Of a stretch of 64,000 nt of DNA, positions 48,311-61,555 are shown piece after piece. The translations under genes and the position numbers were made by a program. Under the pieces are notes generated by a model that was not told the origin of the DNA, made no database searches, and saw only the letters and a program-made list of their open reading frames with translations. Numbering within the stretch: position 1 is the first letter of the stretch; every line of letters starts with the position of its first letter. The stretch is from Alnus glutinosa (taxonomy: Eukaryota; Streptophyta; Magnoliopsida; Fagales; Betulaceae): NCBI RefSeq assembly GCF_958979055.1, contig NC_084889.1, forward strand, positions 35,345,951-35,409,950, written 5' to 3'.

Positions 48311-51300
48311 CTAGTTCATAACTCGCGTTATACGCAAAATTCTTCATTATAATTTAGTTTCAAAATTTAAACGCATTTTAATCGTACTTTTTATTATAGG
48401 TTAAAAAATGCTTGTAAAAAAAAAATTATTATACATCTTTCAATAAAAAGACAATAAAGATTAAAACCCTTAATTTTATTTTAACCTAAAAAAAGTAAAA
48501 TTTTTAAAATATTTGTTCACATAGGTGTAGTTTATAACGAAAAGAAGTATAAAAAAAAAAAAAATAGCAAAAATAAAATATAAATTCAAAATATTACAGC
48601 ATATGTGCTGTAGTTTTTCAATGGTCAAGATAGTGCTGTAATTTTTTTTTACAGCACCTCAGCCAAATCTTACAAGACAAAACAAAATTTTTCGCTCAAC
48701 ATTTAATGCAATCAAATAAATCCTCTCGCATCACGTTCAATACTTAATCAAATAATTTTTTAACCTTATTTTGCTTTCAAAAGTAGAAAAAACACTTCAA
48801 AAAAAAAATTGAGTGAGTCATACCAAAAGAAGAAAAAAAAATTCAAATATATTAAAAAATAAGACCCTTAATTTTATTTTAATCCATATAAACTAAAACA
48901 TATTAAAATCTTTGTTACCATATCAATAGTTTAAAATGAAAAGAAGTACAAAGAAAGAGAAAAAAAAAACAACCAAAAAAAAAAGGAAGAAGAAGATACA
49001 AATTACATTTTGATACAAATGAAACCATATAATTCTGAACATTCTAAAAAAAATACATAACAAACTAAATAAAATGGCTGAAAATCGAGTAAATGATACA
49101 AACGAAAACAAGAATATTCCATAAAACTTTCAAATGAACTAAATAATAAAACACTTAATTTTAGTTTAATCCATATAAATTAAGATATGTTAAAATCTTT
49201 GTGCCCATATGAATAGTTTATAACGAAAAAGAAGTATAAAGAAAAAAAAAATAGCAAGAAGAAAACATGGTTTAATCTAATTACCAAAGCATTAATAAAA
49301 AATTAGCACGAATCTATGATATTATTTGTGTAATACCTATTATATTTAAATACAAATAAAACCCAAGTAATTATAAACATTTAAAAAAATACTGAACAAA
49401 TTAAACAAAATATTTTTTTACGAATATAAAATAAAACAAAATATTTCATTACAATGCTTAATATCTCTTTGGTGTTTCAAAAGTATTTATATTCATTTTA
49501 TACACAACAATCAAATAAATTTTTGTCTTGTTTTGCTTTCACAAGCATAAAAACACTTTCAAAAAATGGTTAAAAATAGAGTAAGTCACATAAACGAAAA
49601 AAAATAAAATTCTAGAAAACATAAGTCTTTATCTTAGTTTAATCCATATACATTAAAAAACGTTTAAATCTTTGTTCCCATAGGTATATATGGTTTAAAA
49701 TGAAAAGTATAAAGAAAAAAAATCAAGAAGAATACATAGTTTAATCTAAATATCAAAGCATTAATACAAAATTAGTAAGAATCTTTGTGTGATACCTATT
49801 ATATTTCAATACAAATAAAACACAAATAATTCTAAACATTAAGGAAAAAAAAAATACCAAGAAAAATAAACATTTTTTTATGAAAATCTATTCCCATAGG
49901 TAGACATGGTTGAAAACAAAAAGTATAAAGAAAAAAAAATAACAGAAAAATATCTAGATTCTAATTATAAAAATGCATAAAACACAAAGTCCTTCAACTT
50001 CCACAAAACCAAAAAATAAAAATAAAAATAAAAATAAAAAGCAAAGTCCTTCAAAAAAATAAAAAAAAAAAATTATGTACTTTAACACTCTTTTCTTCAT
50101 TTGAATGTCACTGCTAGATGCTATTAATTTCACAGTTCAAGATGTTTCAAACCCTAAAGAGAGAGGTATAAATAACCAATCTAATGGAGTAATATGACTT
50201 TTCAGCTACTTGTACAGTTTCTTTAAAATTAATGCATGCAATACCTATATGGTCAATTATGGGTAGTTAATGTAATATATTCTTAATTTTAAATTTTGTC
50301 TCTCTATAATTTTGGAGAGTTATAAATTCTGAAACCATAATATTGTATAGTAAAATTTTGAACGTAATGAAATATCATATAAGGAAAATTTTTGAAATAA
50401 AATTTTGGAGAAAAAAAATATATGACCACTTAGAATTAATGCATGTTTTAAATTTTAATTTTTTTAAAAAAAATCTTATAACTTAATGCGGCTATAATGA
50501 CACTTAATGATATAATATGACAAAATCTTTATTTTGGTCTCATAAAGATTAACACCCATGATCTTTTTTATTAAAGCACAATAAATTTATTAAAATCATG
50601 ACAAAAACGGTTCAACCTTTAAAATTCAAAAACTTTTTTACTTAAAAAACCGGTTCAGTGTTTAAAAATTATGAGTTCACGCCACATGTCATACTTCTCC
50701 ATTGCACAAAGAACATTGCATGAATATATAAATCACATAAAATTTTACTATAAAAAAAACTATAATTTTAGTTTTAATTCTTATAAATTAAAACATTTAA
50801 AATATTATCATATATGTAGTTTAAAATGAAGAGAAAAACTTGGATTTTGATTATCAAAGCATTAATTGCAGGAATCTATGATATTGTTAGTGTGATACGT
50901 ACCTATTATGTTTCAATAAAAATAAAATCTATATAATTTTGAATATTAAAAAAACAAAGTATTTCAAATTTAATACTTAATTAACTCTTTAGTGTTTTAA
51001 AATAATCTCTATTCCTTTTGTGCACAATAATCAAATAAATTTTTGTCTTTTTTGACTTTCAAAAGGAGAATAACACTTTAAAAAAATATTTTAAAATCTT
51101 CATTTCCATAGGTGTAGTTTATAATGAAAATAAGTATGAAGAAGAAAAATAGTAAGAAAAAAAAACCATGATTTTGATTATCAAAGCATAAAATAGAAAA
51201 TTAGCAAGAATATTTTTTATTGTTGATGTGATATCTATTATATTTCAATCCTATATAATTCTGAACATTCGACAAAGCAAATGAACTGGAAAAATAAATA

Positions 51301-54128
51301 AATAAATAAATCCTCATTAATAATCAAATGAAGAATTGCTCAACTAAAAATTTCACAAAATAAATGGAAACATATTTAAATTTATACAAAAAATATAAAA
51401 TACTAAAGAAACACATCTTCACAAAAGAGTTATATTTGTATCATTAATTGAGAGAGAGAGAGAGACCACTTGAATCATTAATAGAGGAGTAATGTTATTA
51501 AAAAACATGTATAAAGTACATGCTATTTAAATAACATGTGCTTCTCACATGCCAAATGACACATGTCAATCTTATATGTGGGTTGTAAGAATTAAATTTC
51601 CTACAAACCGGTTTGTAAGAAATCTCTGTCCATATAATAGTGTTATCTTTTTTGTATTACACAAAGTAATAAAAAACTACTCAATAAACATAATACACTA
51701 AAAAATCATCATACCCCCCGTACAAAAAACAACCATAGGAAACTCTCTCTTACCATCATTTTCTTGAATTTAGTGTAAAATTTACAAAAGATAAAATAAG
51801 CAATTTGAATGAAATAATATATTAATTACATAAAAAAAATAAAGAAAAAAAAAGGAAAAAAAAAAAAAGAAAAAGAAGAAGAGAGGAAACGAATTAAGAG
51901 AACCATAGAAAATATAGACAAAAAATGAAAAATAAAAAATACTAATAGAATAAAATAGAGATTTCTTTTCTATATACTTTTCCGGTTCATATGAAACCTT
52001 GAAAATCAATATTGTCTATCAATTAAGGACGTTAACAATGTGTATTATACAGGGAAAAAAAAATTCAGTGAACAATGTAAATTAAATAATCGCCATACCT
52101 CGTACTCAAAACAACAATTAATGTAAACTCTCTCTCTCCATGGTTTCCTTGAATTCAATGTAAAATTTAGAAAAGGAAAAGGAAAAAAGAAATAAAATAA
52201 AAAATAAAAAATAAAGCAATTTGAACAAAAAAATAATATAAATTAGGAAATAGGGACAAAAAAAAATATAAAGAAAGAACAAAATCATAGAAAATAAAGT
52301 AAAAAAAAAAAATGTAAAATGATAACCACTAATATAATAGAAAATAACTATTTTTTTATATACTTTTTCCAGTTCCAAATAAATTTATAGGTATAGGAAG
52401 AAACTATGGTCAGATAGATGTTTTTTAATTCGACTATCATTCTTATATATAGCGTAAAAGAAACTATTTTTTCAACAAAAATAAAAAAATATTATAAATT
52501 GTCATTGCAAAAATAAGGATAGAAAATCAAATAAAAAAAAACAGAAGCACATAAAATAAATACAAACATATTATTTACAATTCTATTGAACACTGCCCCG
52601 ACAAACTTGAAAGGCAAACTAACAAAAAAAAAAAAAAAAGGCTATAGCAGTATTACAAACAAAAAGCTTCCAACAATGGCAAAAACTTTGCTCTCTTTGC
52701 TTTGAGCACCACTCTCCGGTAATGTAAACAACATTGAAGTTTTGCATAGCCACAAACCATTACTTCTCCATATATTTATTTGAGAAAGCGAGAGATATTG
52801 GAGTGACTTTTGACATTTTCTAAAGAAATAAAAAAAACTGACGTTTGACTCTTTGAGATTTAGTTTGTAACGGACATTTAGTGGGAGGAGAAATGGTGTT
52901 GGAGTAAAAGATTTTACTTAAAGGAAGAGAGAGAATGGTAGAAATTAGTGAGAATTTAATGACAACAAAATTAAATGTTTCTATTCATTTTCTATTCAAT
53001 GGAAGAGATTTGATTAGGAATATTAAACGCACCGTTTATTTCACTTGAAATACATAGAGCAGTTCAATTTTACTTTCTTTTTTTTTTTTTTTTTTTTCCA
53101 GTTTTACTTAAAGGAAGAGAAAGAGGTAGAAATTAGTGAGAATTTAATGATCTATTTATTTTTTATTCAATACAAGAGAGTTTATTAGTCATATTAAATG
53201 CACCGTTTATTTTACTTGAAATACACAGACCGGTTTAGTTTTACTTAAATTACCAGTTTTTACTCAAATGACTGGTTCAATATTTAAAAAGTATGGATTC
53301 ATGCCACGTGTCCTAATTCTAGGTCAACTCTAAGTTGGAACTCGGCTTTTATATATATATATGATATGATATGTTTAAAAAAAAAATCATTTCAAATTTA
53401 ATGCTTAATTAACTCTTTAGTGTTTTAAAAACATTTATACTCCTTTTATGCACAATAATTAAATAAAATTTTGCCTTTTTTGACTTTCAAAAGCAGAATA
53501 ACACTTACAAAAAATAAGTGAAAATTGTAAAAATCACATAAAAGAAAAACAAGCATCCCATAAAACATTTAAATGAATTAATACATAAGACCCTTATTTT
53601 TAGTTTAATTCATATAAATTAAAACATGTTAAAATATTTATTCCCATAAGTGTAGTTTTGAATGAAAATAAGTATGAAGAAGAAAACCACGATTTTGATT
53701 ATCAAAATATAAAATAGAAAATTAACAGGAACTTTTTTTAATGTCGATGTGATACCTATTATATTTCAATCCTATATAATTCTGAACATTCGAAAAAGCA
53801 AATGAACAAAAAAAAAAAATCTCATAAACATTCAAATGAAGAATTGTTCAACCACAAATTTCACAAACAAAATGGAAACATATTTAGATTTCAACCAAAA
53901 ATATAAAAATACCAAAGAGTCATACTTATATCATTAATTGAAAGAGATGGACTACTTGTATCATTAATAAAGAGAGAGAGAAATTAAATAGACCGGTTCA
54001 ATTTTATTTAAATGACGGGTCCAGTATTTAAATGACCGGTTTAGTCACTAAAAAGTATGGATTCATGTCACGTGTCACTATTCTATGTCATTCTAAGTAT
54101 GAACTCGGCTTTTATATATATAATAAGA
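48311..54128 (-). mobile_element. Helitron, 5.8 kb, non-autonomous, with exact empty site
   Basis: On the minus strand the element begins TCTTATTATATATATAAAAG and ends with a small hairpin GCGTATAACGC, ten bases, then CTAG and host T. These are the textbook Helitron ends (5' TC, 3' hairpin plus CTRR, insertion between A and T, no target duplication). Unit 1 shows the unoccupied site at 34997/34998, 'ttattgcaa|taacttttgg', so both ends are known to the base. The inside is over 80% AT by eye and built of at least seven degenerate copies of a 'tttaatccatataaattaaaac' block (near 48480, 48865, 49155, 49630, 50765, 51090, 53590). No Rep/helicase frame is visible. A second 5'-terminus-like sequence lies at about 53341-53366. 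Confidence 0.88.
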
Positions 54129-54182
54129 TAACTTTTGGATTATTTGAAAAACATAAATCATCTACTCTTTTTTCTTTATTGC

Positions 54183-54222
<40 letters not shown>

Positions 54223-55417
54223 CCACATGCATGCCACTCACCCTTCAAAATCCTTTGCCACCGTGCTTGGACAACTTTACTGGAAGGAGATGAAGCGATT
54301 TTTAGATTTTCTAAGCAACTTCAGCAGATGCCAATGGATGAATTGGCCAATCTGACTTTGTTAAACCTTTCAGTGTTTGATATTCCTTTTGGGAATTTTC
54401 AGGTGAGGGTTGAATTTCTTTTTAAAGATACAAGCTTGAGTGTATGCCATTATATATATATATACAATGCCGTCCTCTTAGAAAATTATATATTTCTGCT
54501 TTATTTCACGGACAGAGTTTTCTTCTAAACTAGGTTGGTGATTCAATCTAGATCGATATTTGTTACTTGTGTGCAAATGATAAATGAAAATGAACAAGAA
54601 AAGCCTAACATTTTTGGTACTCTAAACTCCAATTGGCTTGTAGGCTAATGGTGCTTCTCTCTTCCTTGTAAAGAAAGGGTTTAAGGTTCAACACACTTGG
54701 TGTGAGAAAATAGAAGAAAAATAACAAGGCCTGCGATGGCAAAGGACAATAAGACATACTTAGGCTTCATAGATTTAGGTGCTTAGATGTTGCTTGAAAG
54801 GCAGGAAATAGACAGAATTAAGATTTGAGGTTGCTCCTCTTCTTTAATCCCTTTCTTTACAATATAATATAATATATTAAGCTAATGGTGTCAAGGGGTC
54901 AACAAGCCACTCATGATATATATAACAAGGGCAGATTGCTCTCTTGGCTTTGCTTTTGAAACCTTCGATCATGAGACCCTTTTTCATTGAAATCTCATTC
55001 AAATCATCAAGACCATTCTTTCAAATCTTAGGATTAAGTTGGAGTCCTTATCAATTTAGGTGTTATCCTATTGTATGTGGTTAATAGAAAATCAGTATTT
55101 GGCAAATTGTGTTATTCTCTCGCCTTAAGTGAAATTTTGCGGTCTCTCCTACTTGAAAGCCGAAGGGAGCTTGCAATCACCCTTCCATAAACCCAAAAAC
55201 CTATCAATTCACTCATCGAATTGCTTTTGGGATAGAGATTCATAGCAATTTTGTTGCCAAAATTGCTATCAGCTTGGATAGTAAATGTGAGAGTCTCTAT
55301 AAGACTCACCTGTCCAAACAGGTCTCAGGTAGCCCGCTCACTTGTTGAAGTAAGTGGGTTTCATAGAGACTATCTTACATTTGTTATTCGGATTGCCAGC
55401 AAATTTATCTGGATCAT

Positions 55418-55467
<50 letters not shown>

Positions 55468-56450
55468 TAGTGTTTAAACTCAATTTCTTCGTAGTGATAA
55501 TCATAAATTATATATCCAAGTTAGGAAGTGGAGTATAATGTGGGAAACGTAATTAAAAATGTTGTTTATAGAATGCAATATTGAGCTTTTTCCCCTACTG
55601 GTACGAGATGAGCACTTAAGAATAACAACGTTTAAAGACTTTAGTTGGAGTGGAAGCTAAGGGTTAGCTAGCTAGGGGTGAATTGGAAGGGGCTAGTTGA
55701 AGTCGTTTTTGCACTGAACAAACTAATTTCACTTTTACATCATAAAAATGTTTAGCAATCAGAGGAAGCAAATGCCTTAACCGGCCAATAACATAAGCAT
55801 TTTGAAGCCACAGAACGACATGTATTTCTGATCACAAGAGTTGCACTTGGTTTTAGCCAAAAAATAAAAAATAAAAATTAAAGTTAAAAAACTGAGAAAG
55901 GTATGCTCGCTAGAGTGATGCTAGCTAGCTTCAAAATCAACTTCCTTGATCCAAAGTTCTTTTGCAGTGAAGGGACTCAGGGAGGCCCACCGCCCCTCAT
56001 CGGGCCATCCTTTAGCTAATGGGGGCAGCCCTTCTTTTATTTTTTATTTTTTATGCTAACGATAAAATTGTAATTTTTATATGCCGTGTCAATGTGTCAT
56101 CAGCCATGCCACGTGTCGATCTACGTGACCATTTTAGACAGTTTGAAACCTCAACTATTGGCCTACAACTGCTCCCCTAAACCTAACATGCTGTCTAACT
56201 CTTTGTTTATTTCAAAACTCTGGCATTAGGCCATTGAAGAGTGTATTTGCGAATTTTCCTAAATTTCATTGTCTCAACTCATAAGTTGACAACATTCATT
56301 GTCAGCCAACATCCGGCAGATCAAGCCATTCATTGACTGTAGACAATGCAGTCACTCCCTAAGATAGTCTCTGCCAGCATCAGCAGTCCAACGTTAAGAG
56401 GGAAAGAGCCATTCATTGACCGTAGACAACTAATTTGGAGCAAAACAGTC
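54129..56450. repeat. Module Q of unit 3, no gene
   Basis: It matches 34998-37310 of unit 1 almost throughout, including a MITE-like element at about 55240-55410. A poly-A tract of about 40 bases (55425-55464) stands where unit 1 has a shorter A/T-rich stretch (about 36330-36343). No gene is seen. The remaining 600 bases up to 57070 are the 3' flank of copy C. Confidence 0.75.
54184..54221. repeat. (GA)n microsatellite in module Q, unit 3
   Basis: About 18 GA units, orthologous in position to the 38-unit tract at 35056-35131. Confidence 0.88.
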
Positions 56451-57070
56451 ATTGTTCAAAGTGCTACGTGACTGGGATTGGGAACGCATAAAAGGACGAT
56501 GAAAGGGCAATGCTGCAGGATCGGTTTGCCTGAGCTTGCCTATGATGACGACTAAAGATAATATATGTTGATAACAATAGAGTAGTTCGAGGCATCCTTG
56601 ACCTCCCAAACAGCTGAATAGTTGAAATACTGATACTTCATAATATTATTCATCAATCTCCTGCTTAAATAAGCATTCCAAGACACTGTTTATAAGAACA
56701 GAGTAGATAAATGACATTAGTTATCACTTATCAATATTTATACAGATATTGATTACTACTACTACTACTAACTACTGAGCAGATATCCTCTTATTCCAGG
56801 AGTCCTTCCACTGCATGACTAAGTCTTAATTCTCCTTGCTAGTGTATGACTCTTGCCACGTAACTCAGATACATAACTTATAAGGTACTTATAACATCAT
56901 ACAAACAAACAACATATTTTACAATCAAACGAAAAGTACACAATTTTCATGGCCACAACAACTTCCAGTTTGCATCCAATCTTATTTCGAAGATAACATA
57001 ACAAAAGATGTACTGAAATATAACGAGACAGCATAGACACCATATCGTAGCACAATTTTTCGATGGAGAT

Positions 57071-59563
57071 TCAGCTGGTAGCTGCCGTGAACTGGTAAGA
57101 GGCATAAGAAAGAGTACCCATGTCCCAGCTATGGTGCATGAGTTTTGCCTTTGTGTTTTCACCAGCAGCACCCATGGCAAAATGCAATGGGTAAAAGTGA
57201 TCTGGCCAAGGGTGAGCCATTTTAGGACAGGGTGCCTTCACATCCCAATGGTTCACATCTTCAAATCTACAGGAAGAATTACATACTGAATTCAAAACTA
57301 TAAAAAGTTGATAAAATTTTATAGACTGACCAAGGTTAGACGTCAAGAAAGAAAAGCAGTAAAGAAGACCCAAGATAATGTGTATTAATTTACTCAGTTA
57401 TATTTGGAATGGCATTCCCACATATTTGACAAACGTGGCCTATTATTAAGCAACTTGACACCTAATTTGGCTCTCACGAATAAACACCTTACTCAAGCCT
57501 AGGCATTTTGTGTCTCATATTCCCCTCATGATTGCTTAAGGGTAAGAGGACCATCATCAACCTTGATGAAAATGTTTTAATATGCAACCACAACAAGAAA
57601 ACCCTGAACACAAAACATATCAGATGATGCCAAATTCACATAATGACTTCTTTTCCCGAGGTTCGGACAATGGGCTATTTTCAAAGCTAGCAAGAAATAC
57701 TAAATTGGCCACGACTTGTAATTTGAATCATACAAAGATTCAAAAACAAATGCCCTTTCCCTAGTATCTTAACTCCTAAAATGGACCAAAAAGCCTAAAC
57801 AAAACCTTCTAAAACAGACGTATACAGCAAAATTGCCCTATAACACTGCTTTTGAAATTGGAATACTTAGTCCAACATATGAAACTTCTCACAGAAAGCC
57901 AAAAAACCAATGCAAGAGTACTCCATGCATTTCTAACCAACAGAGTTTGCTCTCATGAGCTCTTCCAGAGAGAGTATGCCACCGATTTAACCAGATATAC
58001 AACAAAAAAACGTGACATAAGAAAATGGTAAATCACTTATCAGTTACCTTCCTTGAAGAAGAGCATCTTTAAGCCAGGCATCAAAATCCGAAGCCCAGGA
58101 AGGAACAGGACTGTTTGGGGGCAAAATGTTCCTTAAGTTATGAGTAGTACTACCAGAACCTATGATTAGAACACCTTCATCCTTAAGAGAAGCCAGTGCC
58201 TTGCCCATGTTGTAGTGATAAGTACCATCCCTATCTGACTGAAGAGAGAGTTGACAAACTGGGATATCTGCCTCTGGATACATCAGCATCAGGGGGACCC
58301 ATGCGCCATGGTCAAGCCCACGTTTTCTATCTTCGTCAACACGCTTGCAGCCTGATGCCAGTAGCAGTTCCTTCACCCTCTTTGCCAATTCTGGAGCTCC
58401 CGGTGCAGGGTACTTCATCTGGTAACCAGGGAACAGAACAGAATCAGCGAAAGATTGCAACATGAAAATTAATTATAAAAAACAAAAACCAAAAAAAAAT
58501 CAACTTTTATTAAAGCTTCTTTGTTGCCAAATCCAAGTAATGTTCTTCACAAGCCTTAAGATGTATTTGATTTAGATCCATGCAATGAGAGGCTACCCTG
58601 AGATCAACAAGTGTTTGAACAGCTTAGGTCCATTGCCCGAGATACCGGACACTTTCTGACCATGTTCAAGACAACCTTATTGCACGGAATCTCAATATGC
58701 ACGTACATATAACTTAACATGCCAATCAACCGGTCGTAAGTAGTTAAAAGAACATGACTAATGGTACAGTGAAATGTTAGAAGGAAGATTTTTATCCCCC
58801 TATTGTTCATCTATAGATGATGTAATTTTTAAAATTACAATTTAAAATGAATCAAATTTTAATCTAATGATATCACCATTAAAGAGACAAGAGGACAAAA
58901 TATTCATTCTAACATTATTCAATGATAGAGATATCATGTACAATTAATAAGGAAAGTAGGCAGGTGCTTGTTTAATGTTTATGGACTAAAAAGTAAAACG
59001 CGTACATTTCAGGGACAGAAATACAAACAGGACAGGAAAGGACCATTGAACAAAAACTTTGATTAAAAAACACGGAATACGCTTCGAAACCTTTCGCACT
59101 TGGATATCTACCACCAAACCCGCCCGCCACCAACGTCAACGTGCACACCTAACGTTTTCACAATTATTTGTCTAAAGTATAAACAGTAACACCATGAGAA
59201 TTGAGAATAATATATTTTTTTTTTGGGGGGGGGACAGAAAGCCCTTCACAAGCCTATCACGGGAAGACCGGGAATAATCAAAATAAAATTGTTGGGCATA
59301 ACATATAATTAATTTATGTGTGTAGTGTAGTATACCTGGTACATGTGTTTGGGGAAGCCATAGAAATCATGGATGGTGTCGTTGCGGCCGCTAATAACGT
59401 TGACGGCGGGCACGGGCGTGTCCCAGTGTCCGGAAACGACGAGAATGGCTCTGGGCCTCTGGCATAGCCCTTTCTCCTTCCATGATTTCAAGAAATGCCT
59501 CGCCGGTATCGAATCGTCAAATGACAGCGTCGGCGATCCATGCGATATGTAGAACGTGTCCAT
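57071..59563 (-). CDS. LIGB: LigB/DODA-type extradiol ring-cleavage dioxygenase, copy C
   Basis: Exons 59563-59336, 58418-58048 and 57266-57071 are the same size as in copy B and give 264 aa. Exon 1 encodes the same 76 residues as copy B. Only six substitutions separate the proteins: M96L, T107R, K139R, I147M, T161I and A214P (B to C). All candidate catalytic histidines and the HNLR motif (169-172) are kept. It is a predicted non-haem dioxygenase of catechol-type substrates, with the same uncertainty about substrate as copy B. The two intact copies are recent paralogues and share promoters, apart from a much shorter GA tract in copy C (59645-59668). It lies downstream of a Helitron-bearing spacer. 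Confidence 0.92.
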
Positions 59564-59644
59564 CTGAATTTTTCTTTTAATCAAAGAACTCAAGGTTGTG
59601 TTGATTCTGTTGATGATGGTGTTGAGTTGATATTCTAATACGAA

Positions 59645-59668
59645 CGAGAGAGAGTGAGAGAGAGAGAG
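59645..59668. repeat. Short interrupted (GA)n upstream of copy C
   Basis: Twelve or so GA units broken by one T. This is the shortest of the three paralogous promoter tracts (compare 41876-41916 and 47432-47479). Confidence 0.8.
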
Positions 59669-60274
59669 GGGAGAAGGATGGCAGCGAATGAATTGCGCTC
59701 AATTGTTTTGCGGTCGCCTGTCTGACTTTTGCGCTTTGTCTTCTTATATTGCTTTGCTTTTTGTGTTTTTCGTTTACCCCCTTACATTTCATTCTAATTT
59801 CAAATGAATCCTTAATCTTTAGTGTATTTATAAATTGCCAATTTACACGTTTTATGATTTTATCCGCGTTCGGCTTTTACGTGGGGCTTCAGCTTAGCTG
59901 CTTAAGTGGGATCCTTCACGTCTAAATCAATTCTTTTTTTTTTAGAAATAAAAAAATAAAAGTCATGTTTTCACTGTAAAAAAATAATAAAAATAAAAAT
60001 AACAAATGTTTCTCTCTCATCTCTATTATCTTGACGTTCTATCTGGAATTGTGTTGGAATTTTATTAAAAAAAAAAATGTAAGAGTAAGTAAAAAATTTA
60101 TATTTTGTAAAAAAGTAACAATATTTTAATAGTATATAAAAAGATAATTTAATATATTGTAGAATATATTTTTCTAGAAAAGTAAAAAGTAGTTTGGTTA
60201 TCTAAATTTAGAAAAAATTAAAAGAAGATCATGTGAATATTCTTAAGTGAATTTCTGTCAATTTGCTTCGTTAA

Positions 60275-60640
60275 AGCATCTCTAACAGAATAAACAAATG
60301 GTTAGTCAAATTTAACTATTATGAGCAATTTTTTGTTTCCAATAGAATAGGTAGAATATAATTTTTCTTTCTAATGTGAATTGTAAATATACTCTTCTAC
60401 CTATTCACTATTCACACTACAAATAATTTATTATTATTTTCTTTCTCTCAATTTCCCTTTTTTTCACTCTCTCTCTCTCTCTCTCTTTCTTTCACACTCT
60501 TTTCTACATAAAATAATATCTGAAGAAAATGAAGAGTATAATAGAGAATTTGTTGGAGTGTGTATAAAAAATTGAATAGTTAAAATAAAATTTTGTATTT
60601 TTTTCGTTGTTATTTTGGCTATTCCTACCTGAGATGCTCA
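60275..60640. mobile_element. MITE with GCATCTC-type inverted ends
   Basis: The left end 'AAGCATCTCTAACAGAATAA' pairs with the reverse complement of the right end 'GAGCATCTCAGGTAGGAATA'. Ends of the type GCATCTCxxxCAG are common in short plant elements related to Mutator-like families. No clean target duplication was found. Confidence 0.55.
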
Positions 60641-60738
60641 ATATATGTAATTTTTATTTTTCCTAAATAATTTTATAAATACACAAAAATTATGTGCATT
60701 TTAAACACAATAATTTAATAAACTGAATTCCTCTTATA

Positions 60739-61555
60739 CTCCGTTTGTTTCGGCGTAAAATGATTTCGGCATTTTTCGGTGTTTGGTAGGAGCGAAAATA
60801 TTAGTTAACCGGAAAATGATTTCTATTTGACAAAAAATGCTTAGTAAATTTCGAAAAATGATTTACGCTTTTTAAAAGCGTAAATCATTTTCCAAAGACA
60901 TCAGACACATTCGACCCCTATTAAACGACACAGTCGACCTTCACTTCAAGCAATCGACCATCATCGAAATCTTGTTGGTACCGAAATCCGACAGCATCCA
61001 GTCAATGTTGCCGGAATCCAGTCAGCCTAGATTCCGGCGACCGTATTCCGGCCATCTGGTCGGAATCTAGCCAGAACGGCTGGCCGGCTGGATCTGGACA
61101 GAAAATTCCGGCCTGCTGGTCGAATTGCAGCGGTTCTGGCAGATTTCGGCCAGTATGCCGGAATTTTGCAGTTATGGCCGGAATCCAGCCACTTTCACCG
61201 GAATTTGGCTAACCCAGATTACGACGAAACTGTTCTGATTTTGGCTTTTATCTTGAATTCTGGCTATAGTAGTCGGAATGGCGGAATCCTGTAAAAGTTG
61301 CCGGAATCCTGTCGGTCAGTGACAGAATTTCGTCTTCGGTAATTTTTATATTATTTTACATTAATATTTATATGTTTTGAATAAAAATTGATTTTTATAG
61401 GTTAATATGATTGAATAAAAATATTAAAAATATTTGTGATTTTTCATACATGCCAAACACCGAAATATGCTTTCGGCGAAAAATATTTTTCAGAAAAAAT
61501 CACTTCCCTAAAATCATTTTACGACGGAAACTATTTTACGTAGAAACAAACGGAG
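60739..61555. mobile_element. TIR element, 0.8 kb, with internal CCGGAATC repeats
   Basis: CTCCGTTTGTTTCGGCGTAA at the left and CTCCGTTTGTTTCTACGTAA (reverse complement of the right end) form clear terminal inverted repeats, followed by 'aaaatgatttcgg' and 'ccgtcgtaaaatgatttt' subterminal motifs. The middle (about 60950-61330) is GC-rich for this window and built of many degenerate copies of CCGGAATC / GGCCGGAA. No transposase. Target duplication unclear. Confidence 0.7.

Larger units (their letters stand above)
47605..59820. repeat. Tandem unit 3 of the dioxygenase triplication
   Basis: The order is truncated module P (47608-48310), Helitron (48311-54128), module Q (54129-56450) and intact copy C (57071-59563, minus). 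The first 1.25 kb of module P is absent: the junction 'ccttaaactaatgtgcc' joins the end of unit 2 to the middle of P through a shared AAACT. Confidence 0.85.

Noticed and set aside
48311-54128. Hidden captured genes or a Rep/helicase inside the Helitron
   Set aside because: The longest frames are Phe/Leu- or Lys/Asn-rich products of A/T runs. No helicase motif or rolling-circle HxH/YxxK motif was seen.
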